41,457 bases of DNA from Clostridia bacterium (GCA_017456895.1 JAFTIN010000028.1:1-41457); one strand, 5' to 3'. Counted from the first letter of the stretch, positions 1 to 7,022 are shown. Numbers and translations are program-made. The notes: generated by a model from the letters alone, not told the origin.

Positions 1-330
1 ACCGCAGAGTGTGAAAATGGCTGTGGTGAAACGGATACTGTAGCAGATACTGGTTCTGCACTTGGCCACAACTTCGAGAACTACGTTTCTGACGAAAACG
101 CTACCTGCGAGGCAGACGGCACCAAGACCGCAGATTGTGAAAATGGCTGTGGTGAAACGGATACTGTAGCAGATACTGGTTCTGCACTTGGCCACAACTT
201 CGAGAACTACGTTTCTGACGAAAACGCCACCTGCGAGGCAGACGGCACCAAGACCGCAGATTGTGAAAATGGCTGTGGTGAAACGGATACTGTAGCAGAT
301 ATAGGATCTGCGCTCGGTCACAATTTCAAT
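1..330 (+). repeat. 126-bp in-frame tandem repeat, 2.6 copies
   Basis: Copies run 1-126, 127-252 and a partial 253-330. Copies 1 and 2 differ by about two bases, for example GAG/GAT at the third codon and GCT/GCC near the ATC motif. The third copy decays after base 288. Each unit encodes 42 residues. The array reaches the left edge of the window, so the true copy number is unknown and could be collapsed in assembly. Confidence 0.95.
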
Positions 331-2382
331 GGAAATACAACATGTCAAAATGCTGGTTGTGACGCAGAGGCTCCTAAAGCGATTCTCAGTGTAAATGGTA
401 AAATCATTAGTGAAACTGTATACTCTGGCGGTGAAATGATTGCTGCAGACGATGTTGACGGATATACCTTTGTGGGTTGGGCTACTGAATCTCTTGGTCA
501 AAATGAGACAAATCTCTCGCCTTCTCTGCTTGAAGTTGGCAGTACACTTGAGATAGAGTCGAATACGACTTATTATGCCGTATATAGAAAGAGCGTTGTT
601 ATTGGTAGCAATTATTCTTTGACAAGTATCGATGATATTGAGCAGACAGACATTGTTGTTATCACGATGACGACGTCAAACGGTACTGTATATGCTCTTA
701 CCAGCTCAAATGGGTCAAGCGATGCTCCTAATGCAATTATTGTTGCCATTTCGGACAATGTTATAAATAGTGATATTACGCCTGATCTCAAATGGAATAT
801 ATCGAGTGAGAATGGCTCATTTACTATCTATCCTAATGGTAGAGAGGATACATGGCTCTACTGCACCAACAGTAACAACGGTGTTCGTGTTGGTACTAAC
901 GATAATAAAGCATTTGTTTTAGATACATCGGGATATCTTAAGAACACTGCTACAAACCGTTATGTTGGAGTATATACAACAAATCCTGACTGGCGTTGCT
1001 ATGAAAATACAACAGGAAATATCAAGGATCAGACACTCAGATTATTTGTTTACAGAGAAACTACAGAAATTCGTTATGTAACCTGTACTCATAGTGAAAC
1101 AACTTCTATATCAACAGCAACTTGTGAAGCATCGGGTAAGGAAACTGTAACGTGTAATAACTGTAATAAGGTAATCAGTTCTGTAGATGTAGATGCACTT
1201 GGTCACTCCTTTACCGAAATTATTCAGACAACTCCCGCTGATTGTACCAATGATGGATTAGAAGTGGTTGGATGTGAGAGATGTGATAGCACCGAAAACA
1301 GAGTTCTTCCTGCAGTTGGACATACCTTCGTAGATGGAGAGTGCTCTGTATGCCATGAACCAGATCCTAATTATCAACCTGGTAGTGGAGATGATAAAAC
1401 CTATGGATATAAACTTGTAACGGATACATCGACGCTGAAAGCTGGATCCAAGATTATAATTGTTTCCGGAGAATATGTTGCAGGCAATATATCTAATAGC
1501 ATAATGGCAAGTGTAAGCATAGATTATAGCGAAGATATTATTTTGACTCTTCCTTCAGGCGCTATTGTTCTCACTCTCAATGGAAGTGAGGGTAGTTGGA
1601 CTCTAACTAATGAATCAGGACAGCTTTTGGGAGCAACCGCAGTAAAAAAACTCGCTTGGGGAAGTGGAACTTCTACCTGGTCCATAAGCATAAATAGTGA
1701 TTCTCTGGCAACTATTCAAAATGGTACAGCATCATATGGTCGCTTCTTGTACAATACAGGTAGTCCTAGATTCACAACATATACTTCGGACACCAATGCG
1801 TCTATGCTCTTACCCCAGATTTTTGTTTACACAGAAATTGAGTCTGGATCATCAACTCCTGAACACACCTGCCAAAATGCATGTCCCACATGCGGAATGT
1901 GCACTAATGCTGAATGTACATATGATGTATGCAAGAATAATCAGTGTGAAGGGCATGATGTTTCAATATCTAAGGCTACTTCGATATCCGTTAATGATGT
2001 AGTTTATTTGGTATGTGAAGCAAAGACGATGCAGTTGTCTGGAATAAGTACAACGAGCACAAAGTATGGTATTGGAGTAGCATACACGGAAGCTTTGAAC
2101 CCTGAAACGTATTCTTTGACGGTGGTACAGGGATCAAGTGCTGGAACGTATGCCTTCAAAACCAATGATGGTAAATATCTATCTTGGAGTAGCGAAAACT
2201 CACTAACCACCTCAACAACGATAGATGCAAACTCATCATGGACAGTAGAATTTGTTGATGGAAATGCAATTATTAAGAATGCAAAAGATAATAGTCGTCA
2301 ATTACAGTGGAATGCAAGTTCACCTAGATTTGCTTGCTACACTTCTGTGCAGACAGCGATTCAGCTTTACAAAAAAGGATAG
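1..2382 (+). CDS. large secreted modular protein, 5' end outside the window
   Basis: The frame is open from base 1, so at least 793 codons belong to a gene that starts upstream. Codons 1-107 hold 42-residue Cys-containing repeats (each with LGHNF, ATCEADGTKTA and a C-x3-C pair). Codons 127-197 look like a Listeria-Bacteroides (InlB B / Flg_new) repeat: GYTFVGW, then TTYYAVY. After that come three related ~140-residue modules at about codons 198-355, 465-615 and 655-793. Each ends in a similar motif (GSPRFTTYTS, SSPRFACYTS) and an aromatic 'xxYK/R' strand, suggesting beta-trefoil-like folds. Cys-pair linkers sit between them (about 362-458 and 623-650). No catalytic motif is visible, so a cell-surface adhesive or carbohydrate-binding role is inference. 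A terminator follows 36 bases after the stop. The missing N-terminus presumably carries the signal peptide. Confidence 0.85.
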   Translation, partial: TAECENGCGETDTVADTGSALGHNFENYVSDENATCEADGTKTADCENGCGETDTVADTGSALGHNFENYVSDENATCEADGTKTADCENGCGETDTVADIGSALGHNFNGNTTCQNAGCDAEAPKAILSVNGKIISETVYSGGEMIAADDVDGYTFVGWATESLGQNETNLSPSLLEVGSTLEIESNTTYYAVYRKSVVIGSNYSLTSIDDIEQTDIVVITMTTSNGTVYALTSSNGSSDAPNAIIVAISDNVINSDITPDLKWNISSENGSFTIYPNGREDTWLYCTNSNNGVRVGTNDNKAFVLDTSGYLKNTATNRYVGVYTTNPDWRCYENTTGNIKDQTLRLFVYRETTEIRYVTCTHSETTSISTATCEASGKETVTCNNCNKVISSVDVDALGHSFTEIIQTTPADCTNDGLEVVGCERCDSTENRVLPAVGHTFVDGECSVCHEPDPNYQPGSGDDKTYGYKLVTDTSTLKAGSKIIIVSGEYVAGNISNSIMASVSIDYSEDIILTLPSGAIVLTLNGSEGSWTLTNESGQLLGATAVKKLAWGSGTSTWSISINSDSLATIQNGTASYGRFLYNTGSPRFTTYTSDTNASMLLPQIFVYTEIESGSSTPEHTCQNACPTCGMCTNAECTYDVCKNNQCEGHDVSISKATSISVNDVVYLVCEAKTMQLSGISTTSTKYGIGVAYTEALNPETYSLTVVQGSSAGTYAFKTNDGKYLSWSSENSLTTSTTIDANSSWTVEFVDGNAIIKNAKDNSRQLQWNASSPRFACYTSVQTAIQLYKKG

Positions 2383-2418
2383 TTTTCATTAACAGTTTCA
2401 TACAAAAAGAAAAAATGA

Positions 2419-2447
2419 GCCGCACTCTATCACAGAGTGCGGCTTTT
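2419..2447 (+). terminator. rho-independent terminator of the secreted protein gene
   Basis: A perfect 10-bp stem (GCCGCACTCT with AGAGTGCGGC, 2419-2428/2434-2443) has a 5-nt loop and is followed by TTTT. It lies 36 bases past the stop at 2382. Confidence 0.9.
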
Positions 2448-2449
2448 AC

Positions 2450-2475
2450 TAAATAACCACCCCTTTCGGAGTGGT
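2450..2475 (-). terminator. terminator of the tRNA-Arg transcript
   Basis: Read on the minus strand, ACCACTCC-GAAA-GGGGTGGT (arms 2468-2475 and 2456-2463) forms an 8-bp stem with a GNRA tetraloop, followed by TATTT. It starts two bases beyond the CCA end of the tRNA. Confidence 0.75.
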
Positions 2476-2477
2476 TT

Positions 2478-2554
2478 TGGCCTGCTCGATAGGATTTGAA
2501 CCTACGGTCTCAGGAGTCGGAGTCCTGTGCATTATCCAGCTATGCTACGAGCAG
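2478..2554 (-). tRNA. tRNA-Arg (anticodon CCG), CCA encoded
   Basis: The reverse complement folds as a complete cloverleaf. The acceptor pairs CTGCTCG with CGAGCAG. The D-stem is GCAT/ATGC, with AGCTGG in the loop. The anticodon stem is CAGGA/TCCTG around loop CTCCGAC, giving anticodon CCG (reads CGG, Arg). The variable loop is AGACC, the T-stem GTAGG/CCTAT has loop TTCAAAT, and the discriminator is G followed by an encoded CCA. Length is 77 nt. A terminator follows, and a 170-bp repeat forms its 5' leader. Confidence 0.95.
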
Positions 2555-2717
2555 ATAGAAGTATTAAGTTGTTAAAAATCTCCTTCGACGACGGTCTCAG
2601 AGTTTGCCGCTCGGGGGGAGTTCGATATAATCGTTCCGCATTAACTATACCACGGCCGCGATCTCCTCGCAAGGCAATATACCTTGGTCGGTATGCGGAG
2701 TCCTGTGCGTTATTCCG
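2548..2717. repeat. 170-bp direct repeat, copy 1
   Basis: This matches 2890-3059 at the same length, with about seven substitutions (roughly 96% identity). Its left end includes the first seven bases of the tRNA-Arg acceptor. Its right end (about 2695-2717) resembles the anticodon/D-arm part of the same tRNA (shared GGAGTCCTGTGC, then a TTAT/TTATT stretch). Read on the minus strand it holds TTGCGA-N17-TATAGT about 100 nt upstream of the tRNA, a possible promoter. No credible protein is encoded. Confidence 0.85.
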
Positions 2718-2889
2718 CCACCTTCGCATAGTTTGCTATTCGTCGGTCGTACACGACGAATAACGCAATATACCGCAAGCGGTATGCGTCGGATAAAAAC
2801 AAATTCAGCTCTGGCAACTCGTTGCTCTGGGTGGTTTCACTGCGCAAAAAACAACACTCAGTTGTTTTTTGCTTGTTACAGCTGTGCCA
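2718..2889. other. hairpin-rich insert between the 170-bp repeats, with a tRNA 5' fragment
   Basis: There is no gene here. It holds an 8-bp inverted repeat (ATTCGTCG...CGACGAAT, 2738-2761) and a hairpin around CCGCAAGCGG near 2771-2780, inside a GCAATATACC...GGTATGCG element also present in both 170-bp copies. A perfect 12-bp hairpin lies at 2844-2872 (GCAAAAAACAAC / GTTGTTTTTTGC). Its right edge, 2876-2896, resembles the 5' end of the tRNA-Arg (minus strand CTGCTCGTGGCACAGCTG against CTGCTCGTAGCATAGCTG), which makes it a truncated tRNA copy. Confidence 0.65.
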
Positions 2890-3059
2890 CGAGCAGATAG
2901 AAGTATTAAGTTGTTAAAAATCTCCTTCGACGACGGTCTCAGAGTTTGCCGCTCGGGGGAAGTTTGATATAATCGTTCCGCATTAACTATACCGCGGCCG
3001 AGATCTCCTCGCATGGCAATATACCTTGGTCGGTATGCGGAGTCCTGTGCGCTATTCCG
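2890..3059. repeat. 170-bp direct repeat, copy 2
   Basis: Second copy of the block at 2548-2717. It starts in the acceptor-like CGAGCAG of the truncated tRNA copy and ends in the same GGAGTCCTGTGC tRNA-like stretch, where a bipartite-hairpin repeat directly takes over. Confidence 0.85.
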
Positions 3060-3104
3060 GCTCCTTTGTGTAAAGGGAGCTGTCACGGAGTGACTGAGGG
3101 ATTG
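3060..3104 (+). repeat. bipartite hairpin repeat, copy A
   Basis: Stem 1 is GCTCCTTT / AAAGGGAGC closed around GTGT, with one bulge. Stem 2 is GTCAC-GGA-GTGAC (3082-3094). The tail is TGAGGGATTG. It belongs to the family also present at 3771, 3834, 3927, 4001, 4163 and 38457. Confidence 0.8.
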
Positions 3105-3245
3105 ATTTATCCTCCTTTCAGTATAGAGCAACCGAAAGAGTAGCCAATCGATCCACGTCACGTACATAACATTTTACCATTTTTAAGCACCTTTGTCAAC
3201 AACTATTAAAAATAATTAAAAATAATACCAAAATATAAAAAAGTA

Positions 3246-3274
3246 TAGACAATTTAAAAAAAATGTGTTATAAT
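3246..3274 (+). promoter_or_regulatory. promoter of the small lipoprotein gene
   Basis: TAGACA (3246-3251), 17-bp spacer, TATAAT (3269-3274) with an upstream TG (extended -10). The transcript leader contains a small palindrome, CCATATACATATGG (3288-3301), before AAAGGAG. Confidence 0.8.
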
Positions 3275-3326
3275 TTCACTGTAACAACCATATACATATG
3301 GTAAAAAAACAAAAGGAGATTAGACA

Positions 3327-3698
3327 ATGAAAAGAATTATTTCGACACTTCTCGTATGCGTACTCCTTCTTGGATGCGTATTCACCCTTGCTTCTTGTGG
3401 CAAGACTGTAAGCGGTAAGTATGAGCTCAAGCTTACTGATAGCAACAAGACCGTTTATGATTTCTCCATGGGTAAGGTTACCAGAACCACCACCTCCGGC
3501 ATTGCAGGCTACACCAAGGACACCGTTACCGAAGGTAAGTACAAGATCAACGAAGTTGAGAACGACAAGTTCGAGATCACCTTTACTTGGGAAGTAGACG
3601 GCAAAGAAGAGATCGAGACCGTATCCTTCTCCGAAGGCGAAGAGAATGGTGTTAAGTACATCAAGCTCGGTGGCTTCCAGCTCAATAAGGTTGACTAA
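3327..3698 (+). CDS. small putative lipoprotein, 123 aa
   Basis: It begins MKRIISTLLVCVLLLG and has a lipobox LASC at residues 21-24, so the mature protein should be lipid-anchored outside the membrane. The roughly 100-residue mature part is polar and beta-rich: SGKYELKLT, then EGKYKINEVENDKFEITF, the pattern of a small lipocalin-like or META-like beta-barrel. I do not recognise a specific family. AAAGGAG lies 10 bases before the ATG. It has its own promoter and terminator, so it is a single-gene unit. No partner gene is adjacent and no substrate can be assigned. Confidence 0.88.
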   Translation: MKRIISTLLVCVLLLGCVFTLASCGKTVSGKYELKLTDSNKTVYDFSMGKVTRTTTSGIAGYTKDTVTEGKYKINEVENDKFEITFTWEVDGKEEIETVSFSEGEENGVKYIKLGGFQLNKVD

Positions 3699-3714
3699 TC
3701 ATTTTACATAAAAA

Positions 3715-3741
3715 AGAAGCTCCTACGGGAGCTTCTTTTTT
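3715..3741 (+). terminator. terminator of the small lipoprotein gene
   Basis: Stem AGAAGCTCC / GGAGCTTCT (3715-3723/3728-3736) with a 4-nt loop, followed by TTTTT. Confidence 0.92.
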
Positions 3742-3770
3742 CGTCATAGCCTCTGTGATAGAGCCCGACT

Positions 3771-3822
3771 AAGCCTTCCTTGTGTAAAGGAAGGTGGCAG
3801 TCGTAGACTGACGGAAGGATTG
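3771..3822 (+). repeat. bipartite hairpin repeat, copy B
   Basis: Stem 1 CCTTCCTT / AAGGAAGG around GTGTA (3774-3794). Stem 2 CAGTC-GTA-GACTG (3798-3810). The tail is ACGGAAGGATTG. It is the first of five clustered copies in the gene-free stretch 3742-4290. Confidence 0.85.
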
Positions 3823-3833
3823 TCAGCGCATCT

Positions 3834-3880
3834 CAACCTCATCCACCACTTCGTGGTCCCCCTTCCCCAACGGGGAAGGT
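3834..3880 (-). repeat. bipartite hairpin repeat, copy C (inverted)
   Basis: In minus orientation stem 1 is CCTTCCCC-GTT-GGGGAAGG (3861-3879). Stem 2 is ACCAC-GAA-GTGGT (3845-3857), followed by a GGATGAGG tail. Same two-stem architecture as copies A and B with different stem sequences. Confidence 0.75.
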
Positions 3881-3926
3881 TGCTCACTGCGGCTCCCTCC
3901 TCGGGTAGCAAGCGTAGCGAAACCGT

Positions 3927-3975
3927 GCCCTCTCCGTCACCTTCGGTGCCACCTCTCCCGTAGTGAGAGGCTTGC
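3927..3975 (-). repeat. bipartite hairpin repeat, copy D (inverted)
   Basis: In minus orientation CCTCTC...GAGAGG (arms 3965-3970/3952-3957) is followed by GTGGC, a GCACC-GAA-GGTGA hairpin and a CGGAGAGGG tail. Confidence 0.7.
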
Positions 3976-4000
3976 CTGTGGCTCGCTCCCGCTCAAATTA

Positions 4001-4044
4001 GGCTCGCCCTTCGGGAGAGCTCCGCGAAGCGGTGAGGGGTTGTC
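4001..4044 (+). repeat. bipartite hairpin repeat, copy E
   Basis: CTCGCCC-TTC-GGGAGAG (one mismatch), then CCGC-GAA-GCGG, then a TGAGGGGTTGT tail that runs straight into the hairpin array at 4045. Confidence 0.7.
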
Positions 4045-4113
4045 ATCCCCGTGGGGATTTCATCTGCCCTCGGCAGATTTCATCGCGCAGCGATTTCATC
4101 CATTTATGGATTT
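4045..4113. repeat. array of four consecutive short hairpins with constant TTC linkers
   Basis: Four unrelated stems stand in a row: ATCCCC/GGGGAT (4045-4058), ATCTGCC/GGCAGAT (4062-4078), ATCGC/GCGAT (4082-4094) and ATCCA/TGGAT (4098-4111). Every stem begins with AT, ends with AT and is followed by TTC. The inner bases differ completely between units yet stay self-complementary. No coding frame explains this. Confidence 0.85.
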
Positions 4114-4162
4114 CATTGGCGCACCGCACCTTGGGTTCGCGTTATAGTGGCGGATGAGCTTA

Positions 4163-4207
4163 AAAGCCTTCCCTGTGTAAGGTGAGCCACAGAGTGGGTG
4201 AGGGAGA
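4163..4207 (+). repeat. bipartite hairpin repeat, copy F (degenerate)
   Basis: It keeps AAGCCTTCCCTGTGTAAGG and the GTGAGGGAG tail, but both stems have mismatches. This looks like a decayed copy. Confidence 0.6.
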
Positions 4208-4289
4208 TCGCGTACAGCCTTAATCAAGAAAAAGCGGCCCGGAGGCAGTAAACATAAAAACGATATTCCTTCCACATCAAATTATCCAA

Positions 4290-4318
4290 TAAAAACCGCC
4301 CGAAAAGCCTCGGGCGGT
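4290..4318 (-). terminator. terminator of the lysine ABC importer operon
   Basis: On the minus strand ACCGCCCGA / TCGGGCGGT (arms 4310-4318 and 4295-4303) with a 6-nt loop is followed by TTTTTATT. It lies 10 bases beyond the ATPase stop. Confidence 0.92.
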
Positions 4319-4328
4319 AAATATTTAT

Positions 4329-5066
4329 TTACAAAACCTTGGATAAGAACTGCTTTGTTCTCTCCTGCTTCGCATTCTTAAAGATCTCCTCCGGGCTGCC
4401 TTCCTCGACGATATATCCGCCGTCCATAAAGATAACCCTGTCGGAAACCTCTCTTGCAAAGCCCATTTCGTGAGTGACCACGATCATGGTGTATCCGCCC
4501 TTTGCTAAGTCCTTCATAACCTCGAGCACCTCGCCGACCATCTCGGGGTCGAGAGCAGAGGTGGGCTCGTCAAAGAGGATAACGTCGGGGTTCATAGACA
4601 GTGCTCTCGCGATAGCGATACGCTGCTTCTGTCCGCCCGAGAGCTGCGAGGGCTTAGCGTTTACGTACGCGCTCATTCCGACCTTCTCGATGTACTCGAG
4701 CGCTATTCTCGTTGCCTCCTCCTTAGTGCGCTTCAGCACAATCATCTGCGGCTTAACGCAATTATCCAGAGCAGTCATATTGTTGAAGAGATTAAACTGC
4801 TGGAACACCATAGCAACCTTGGATCTGTATTCGGTCAGCTTAACCGACTTCTCCTGTATATTCTTGCCCTCGTAGAGTATTTCGCCTCCGGACGGTGTCT
4901 CGAGCAGATTGATACAGCGGAGCATAGTGCTTTTTCCCGAGCCGGATGAGCCTATAATGGAGATAACCTCGCCGCGTGACACCTCAAGGTTGATATCCCT
5001 GAGCACCGCATTTTTACCGAATGACTTCTCGAGGTGGGAGAGCTTAATAACTGTATTTTCAGACAT
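4329..5066 (-). CDS. amino-acid (probably lysine) ABC transporter, ATP-binding protein
   Basis: 245 residues, normal length for the polar amino-acid (GlnQ/HisP) ATPase family. Walker A is GSSGSGKS (39-46), the Q-loop is in VFQQFNLF, the signature is LSGGQ near 143, Walker B with D-loop is [11 protein letters not shown], and the switch His is in VTHEMGF. It powers import through the adjacent permease at the inner face of the membrane. It is the last gene of the binding protein, permease, ATPase operon: its start lies one base beyond the permease stop, and its GGAGG site overlaps the permease 3' end. The lysine riboswitch at the operon head makes lysine the likely substrate; that assignment is inference from regulation, not from this sequence. 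Confidence 0.96.
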   Translation of the reverse strand: MSENTVIKLSHLEKSFGKNAVLRDINLEVSRGEVISIIGSSGSGKSTMLRCINLLETPSGGEILYEGKNIQEKSVKLTEYRSKVAMVFQQFNLFNNMTALDNCVKPQMIVLKRTKEEATRIALEYIEKVGMSAYVNAKPSQLSGGQKQRIAIARALSMNPDVILFDEPTSALDPEMVGEVLEVMKDLAKGGYTMIVVTHEMGFAREVSDRVIFMDGGYIVEEGSPEEIFKNAKQERTKQFLSKVL

Positions 5067-5067
5067 A

Positions 5068-5832
5068 TTATTTTGCCTCCTTTATTCTTATCTCGGCGTT
5101 TGGATCCGACTGCGAGCCGCATATTGTGTAGCTGTTTGATCCGGAGAGCTTCTTCTCGGCAAGTCTTAAAAGCCTTGTGATAGTAAAGGTCATAATAAAG
5201 TAGATGACACAGACAATAAGATAGGTCTCAAAGATTTGGAAAGTCATAGTCTGTATCTTTGTCGCCTGGTAGAACAGTTCCATAACACCGATGACGTTAA
5301 GAACCGACGTATCCTTAATATTGATGACAAACTCATTTGATACAGAGGGCAGGATATTCTTCATAACTTGGGGGATAATAACGTGCAGCATTACCCGGAA
5401 GTGATTCATTCCGCAGGAGTACGCCGCCTCAAACTGCCCCTTGTCAACCGAGATTATACCGCCTCTTACTATCTCGGTCATATAAGCTCCTGTGTTGATC
5501 GAAACGATAAAGATACCCGCAGGTATAAGGGGCAGGGTATTTCCACCGTTCATAAAAGCGTAGCCCCAGTATATAACCATGGCCTGTACCATCATGGGAG
5601 TTCCGCGGAACACCTCAACATATACACTGATTAGTACGTTTACACACTTTTGAATAATTGCTATAGCCTTGTTTTTGGACACCGGTATAGTCCTGATTAT
5701 TCCCGTACAAAGACCGATAATAAGACCTATTACCGTACCGATAAGGGCGATGAGCATAGTGTATCCGAGGCCCTTGAATAAGAGCCCTGAATACTTTTCA
5801 AGAATATTAGATATGTTGTTAAAGAAGTTCAT
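5068..5832 (-). CDS. amino-acid (probably lysine) ABC transporter, permease
   Basis: 254 residues of the HisM/GlnP permease family with about five membrane spans. The first is [18 protein letters not shown], and later ones are around residues 85-110 and 205-225. The cytoplasmic EAA loop that docks the ATPase is visible as [14 protein letters not shown], with [14 protein letters not shown] just before it. The C-terminal tail of about 25 residues after RLAEKKL is longer and more polar than usual. Only one permease gene is present, so the transporter is probably a homodimer. AAAAGG precedes the ATG. It is the middle gene of the riboswitch-controlled operon. Confidence 0.95.
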   Translation of the reverse strand: MNFFNNISNILEKYSGLLFKGLGYTMLIALIGTVIGLIIGLCTGIIRTIPVSKNKAIAIIQKCVNVLISVYVEVFRGTPMMVQAMVIYWGYAFMNGGNTLPLIPAGIFIVSINTGAYMTEIVRGGIISVDKGQFEAAYSCGMNHFRVMLHVIIPQVMKNILPSVSNEFVINIKDTSVLNVIGVMELFYQATKIQTMTFQIFETYLIVCVIYFIMTFTITRLLRLAEKKLSGSNSYTICGSQSDPNAEIRIKEAK

Positions 5833-5857
5833 TATAACCTTTTTTGAAAATAATTAT

Positions 5858-6727
5858 TTACTTTTTGTAGATGATTACGAGGTTGGAGTTGTAGTAACAG
5901 TCGGTGAAGTCAACCTCCGCCTCTCTTTCCGCTGTCGGGGACATACCTGCGATAATAGCGTCATAGGTGTTAGCCTGAACACCTGCGATGAGCGCATCCC
6001 ACTTCGCGGAGTAGATCTCGAGCTCCATGCCCATTTGTGCGGCAACGTACTTTGCGATCTGTACGTCGTAGCCGTTAGCGTAGAGGTCGCTGCCCTGGAT
6101 CTTAACCGCGCCGTTAGCATCGGTAAGCTGTGACCAGTTGAAGGGTGCGTATGCGCACTCCATAGCTATCTTGAGAGTCCCGTTTGAAGTGTCGGTGTTA
6201 GTGGAAGAAAGCGCGAGAGGCTCGGAAAGGACCGCATCGGTATTTGCGCTCATTACAACCGCCTGTTGCATAAGCTTTGCGCGTGTTTCCTGGCTGATAC
6301 CCGACAGGATCTCATTAACCGTTGCAACGTACTCGCTTCCGGTCTTGAAGGCAACGGCAATTCCCGTATCTGCATCGGAGGCGGTAAAGCCTGTGTCGTT
6401 GTTCTTAAGAGCAATGTAGGCAAGTCCGGGATTTTGCTCGATAACCGCGTAAGCTGTAGGCTCCTCGGCTACGTAACCGTCGATAGCACCGGAGTTAAGA
6501 GCAGTAAGAAGCTGAGTGAAGTCGGGGTATTCTCTTACGTCAACGCCCTCGGTCTGCTCGGTGAGAGCATCAAGGTGGAATGTGCCGGTCTGTGCCGCGA
6601 TAATTGCGCCGTTAAGATCGGAGAGCGACTTTACGTCCGCCATGTTGAACTTGTCTCTGCCGCCGCATGAGGTGAACGCGCAGAGCATAAGTGCCACAAC
6701 TAAAATAAGTGAGAAAAATCTTTTCAT
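5858..6727 (-). CDS. lysine-type substrate-binding lipoprotein with swapped lobe order
   Basis: 289 residues from the second in-frame ATG, chosen because AAGGATGG overlaps the first ATG (6739) and is well spaced for the second. It has a signal peptide and lipobox FTSC (Cys 21). The fold family is SBP_bac_3, but in the wrong order. Residues 34-156 match what is normally the later half: SLSDLNGAIIAAQTGT, ALNSGAIDGYV, then GIAVAFKTGSEY. A Ser/Thr/Asn-rich linker of about 28 residues follows. Residues 184-289 match the normal start (TLKIAMECAYAPF, GYDVQIAKYVA, WDALIAGV, YDAIIAGMS, VDFTDCYYNS) and stop exactly where the hinge should cross. Both lobes look complete, so this is a circular permutation rather than a fragment. 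It should bind lysine for the adjacent permease. Confidence 0.9.
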   Translation of the reverse strand: MKRFFSLILVVALMLCAFTSCGGRDKFNMADVKSLSDLNGAIIAAQTGTFHLDALTEQTEGVDVREYPDFTQLLTALNSGAIDGYVAEEPTAYAVIEQNPGLAYIALKNNDTGFTASDADTGIAVAFKTGSEYVATVNEILSGISQETRAKLMQQAVVMSANTDAVLSEPLALSSTNTDTSNGTLKIAMECAYAPFNWSQLTDANGAVKIQGSDLYANGYDVQIAKYVAAQMGMELEIYSAKWDALIAGVQANTYDAIIAGMSPTAEREAEVDFTDCYYNSNLVIIYKK

Positions 6728-6759
6728 GGTATAAACCATCCTTCAAAAAATATTTGAAA

Positions 6760-6795
6760 AATGAAACAGTCGAAGCACAAGGCGCTCCGACTGTT
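6760..6795 (-). terminator. riboswitch expression platform: intrinsic terminator
   Basis: On the minus strand AACAGTCGGAGC pairs with GCTTCGACTGTT (6784-6795/6765-6776) with a 7-nt loop, followed by TCATTTTTC. It lies between the lysine aptamer and the binding-protein gene and would stop transcription when lysine is bound. Confidence 0.85.
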
Positions 6796-6822
6796 CATAA
6801 ATATACTAAGAACTCAATCGAA

Positions 6823-6990
6823 AGCAGCACTCCACAAGAAACTTGTGACAGTCGGTGAGATATTATCCCATCGCCCAACAAGAGCCTCTCAAATGACTCC
6901 CATTTCGGCAGACAACCCTTTCACACGTGCCCCATTGACCGTTTGAGCGGTCGGTGCGCGGCTACTCTTGAAATCTGCGCCTCTAACATT
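6823..6990 (-). ncRNA. lysine riboswitch (L box)
   Basis: Read on the minus strand, the conserved lysine aptamer blocks occur in order: AGAGGCGC (6977-6984), CAAGAGTAGC (6961-6970), GTGTGAAAGGG (6916-6926), TCTGCCGAA (6904-6912), GACTGTC (6847-6853), then a CACAAG/TTGTG hairpin and GGAGTGCT. This matches the Bacillus lysC leader. A perfect promoter lies upstream and a terminator downstream, so free lysine should shut off the importer. The P1 pairing is weak as I drew it, so the exact ends are approximate. Confidence 0.94.
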
Positions 6991-7022
6991 CTTTGATTCA
7001 ACTATTCAATTTTCATATTGGC

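Noticed and set aside
2844..2872. Terminator at the perfect 12-bp hairpin in the tRNA region
   Set aside because: No gene ends nearby on either strand, and the T/A-runs are inside the stem. It is more likely part of a repeat element.
2532..3167. Two minus-strand open frames (65 and 120 codons) with similar peptides containing AQDSAYRPRYIA
   Set aside because: Both are translations of the 170-bp repeat and run through tRNA-like sequence. The similarity is explained by the DNA duplication, with no ribosome-binding site or coding bias.
4045..4113. CRISPR-like array
   Set aside because: Units are only 16-20 bases, the variable part is palindromic, and there are no constant 25-35-base repeats or cas genes.
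5858..6727. Fragmented or frameshifted binding protein
   Set aside because: Both lobes are complete, in one frame, with a signal peptide in front and a sensible linker; a fragment would lack one lobe.
6761..6946. A 61-codon plus-strand frame in the leader of the lysine operon
   Set aside because: It is antisense to the riboswitch and terminator, which fully explain the sequence.
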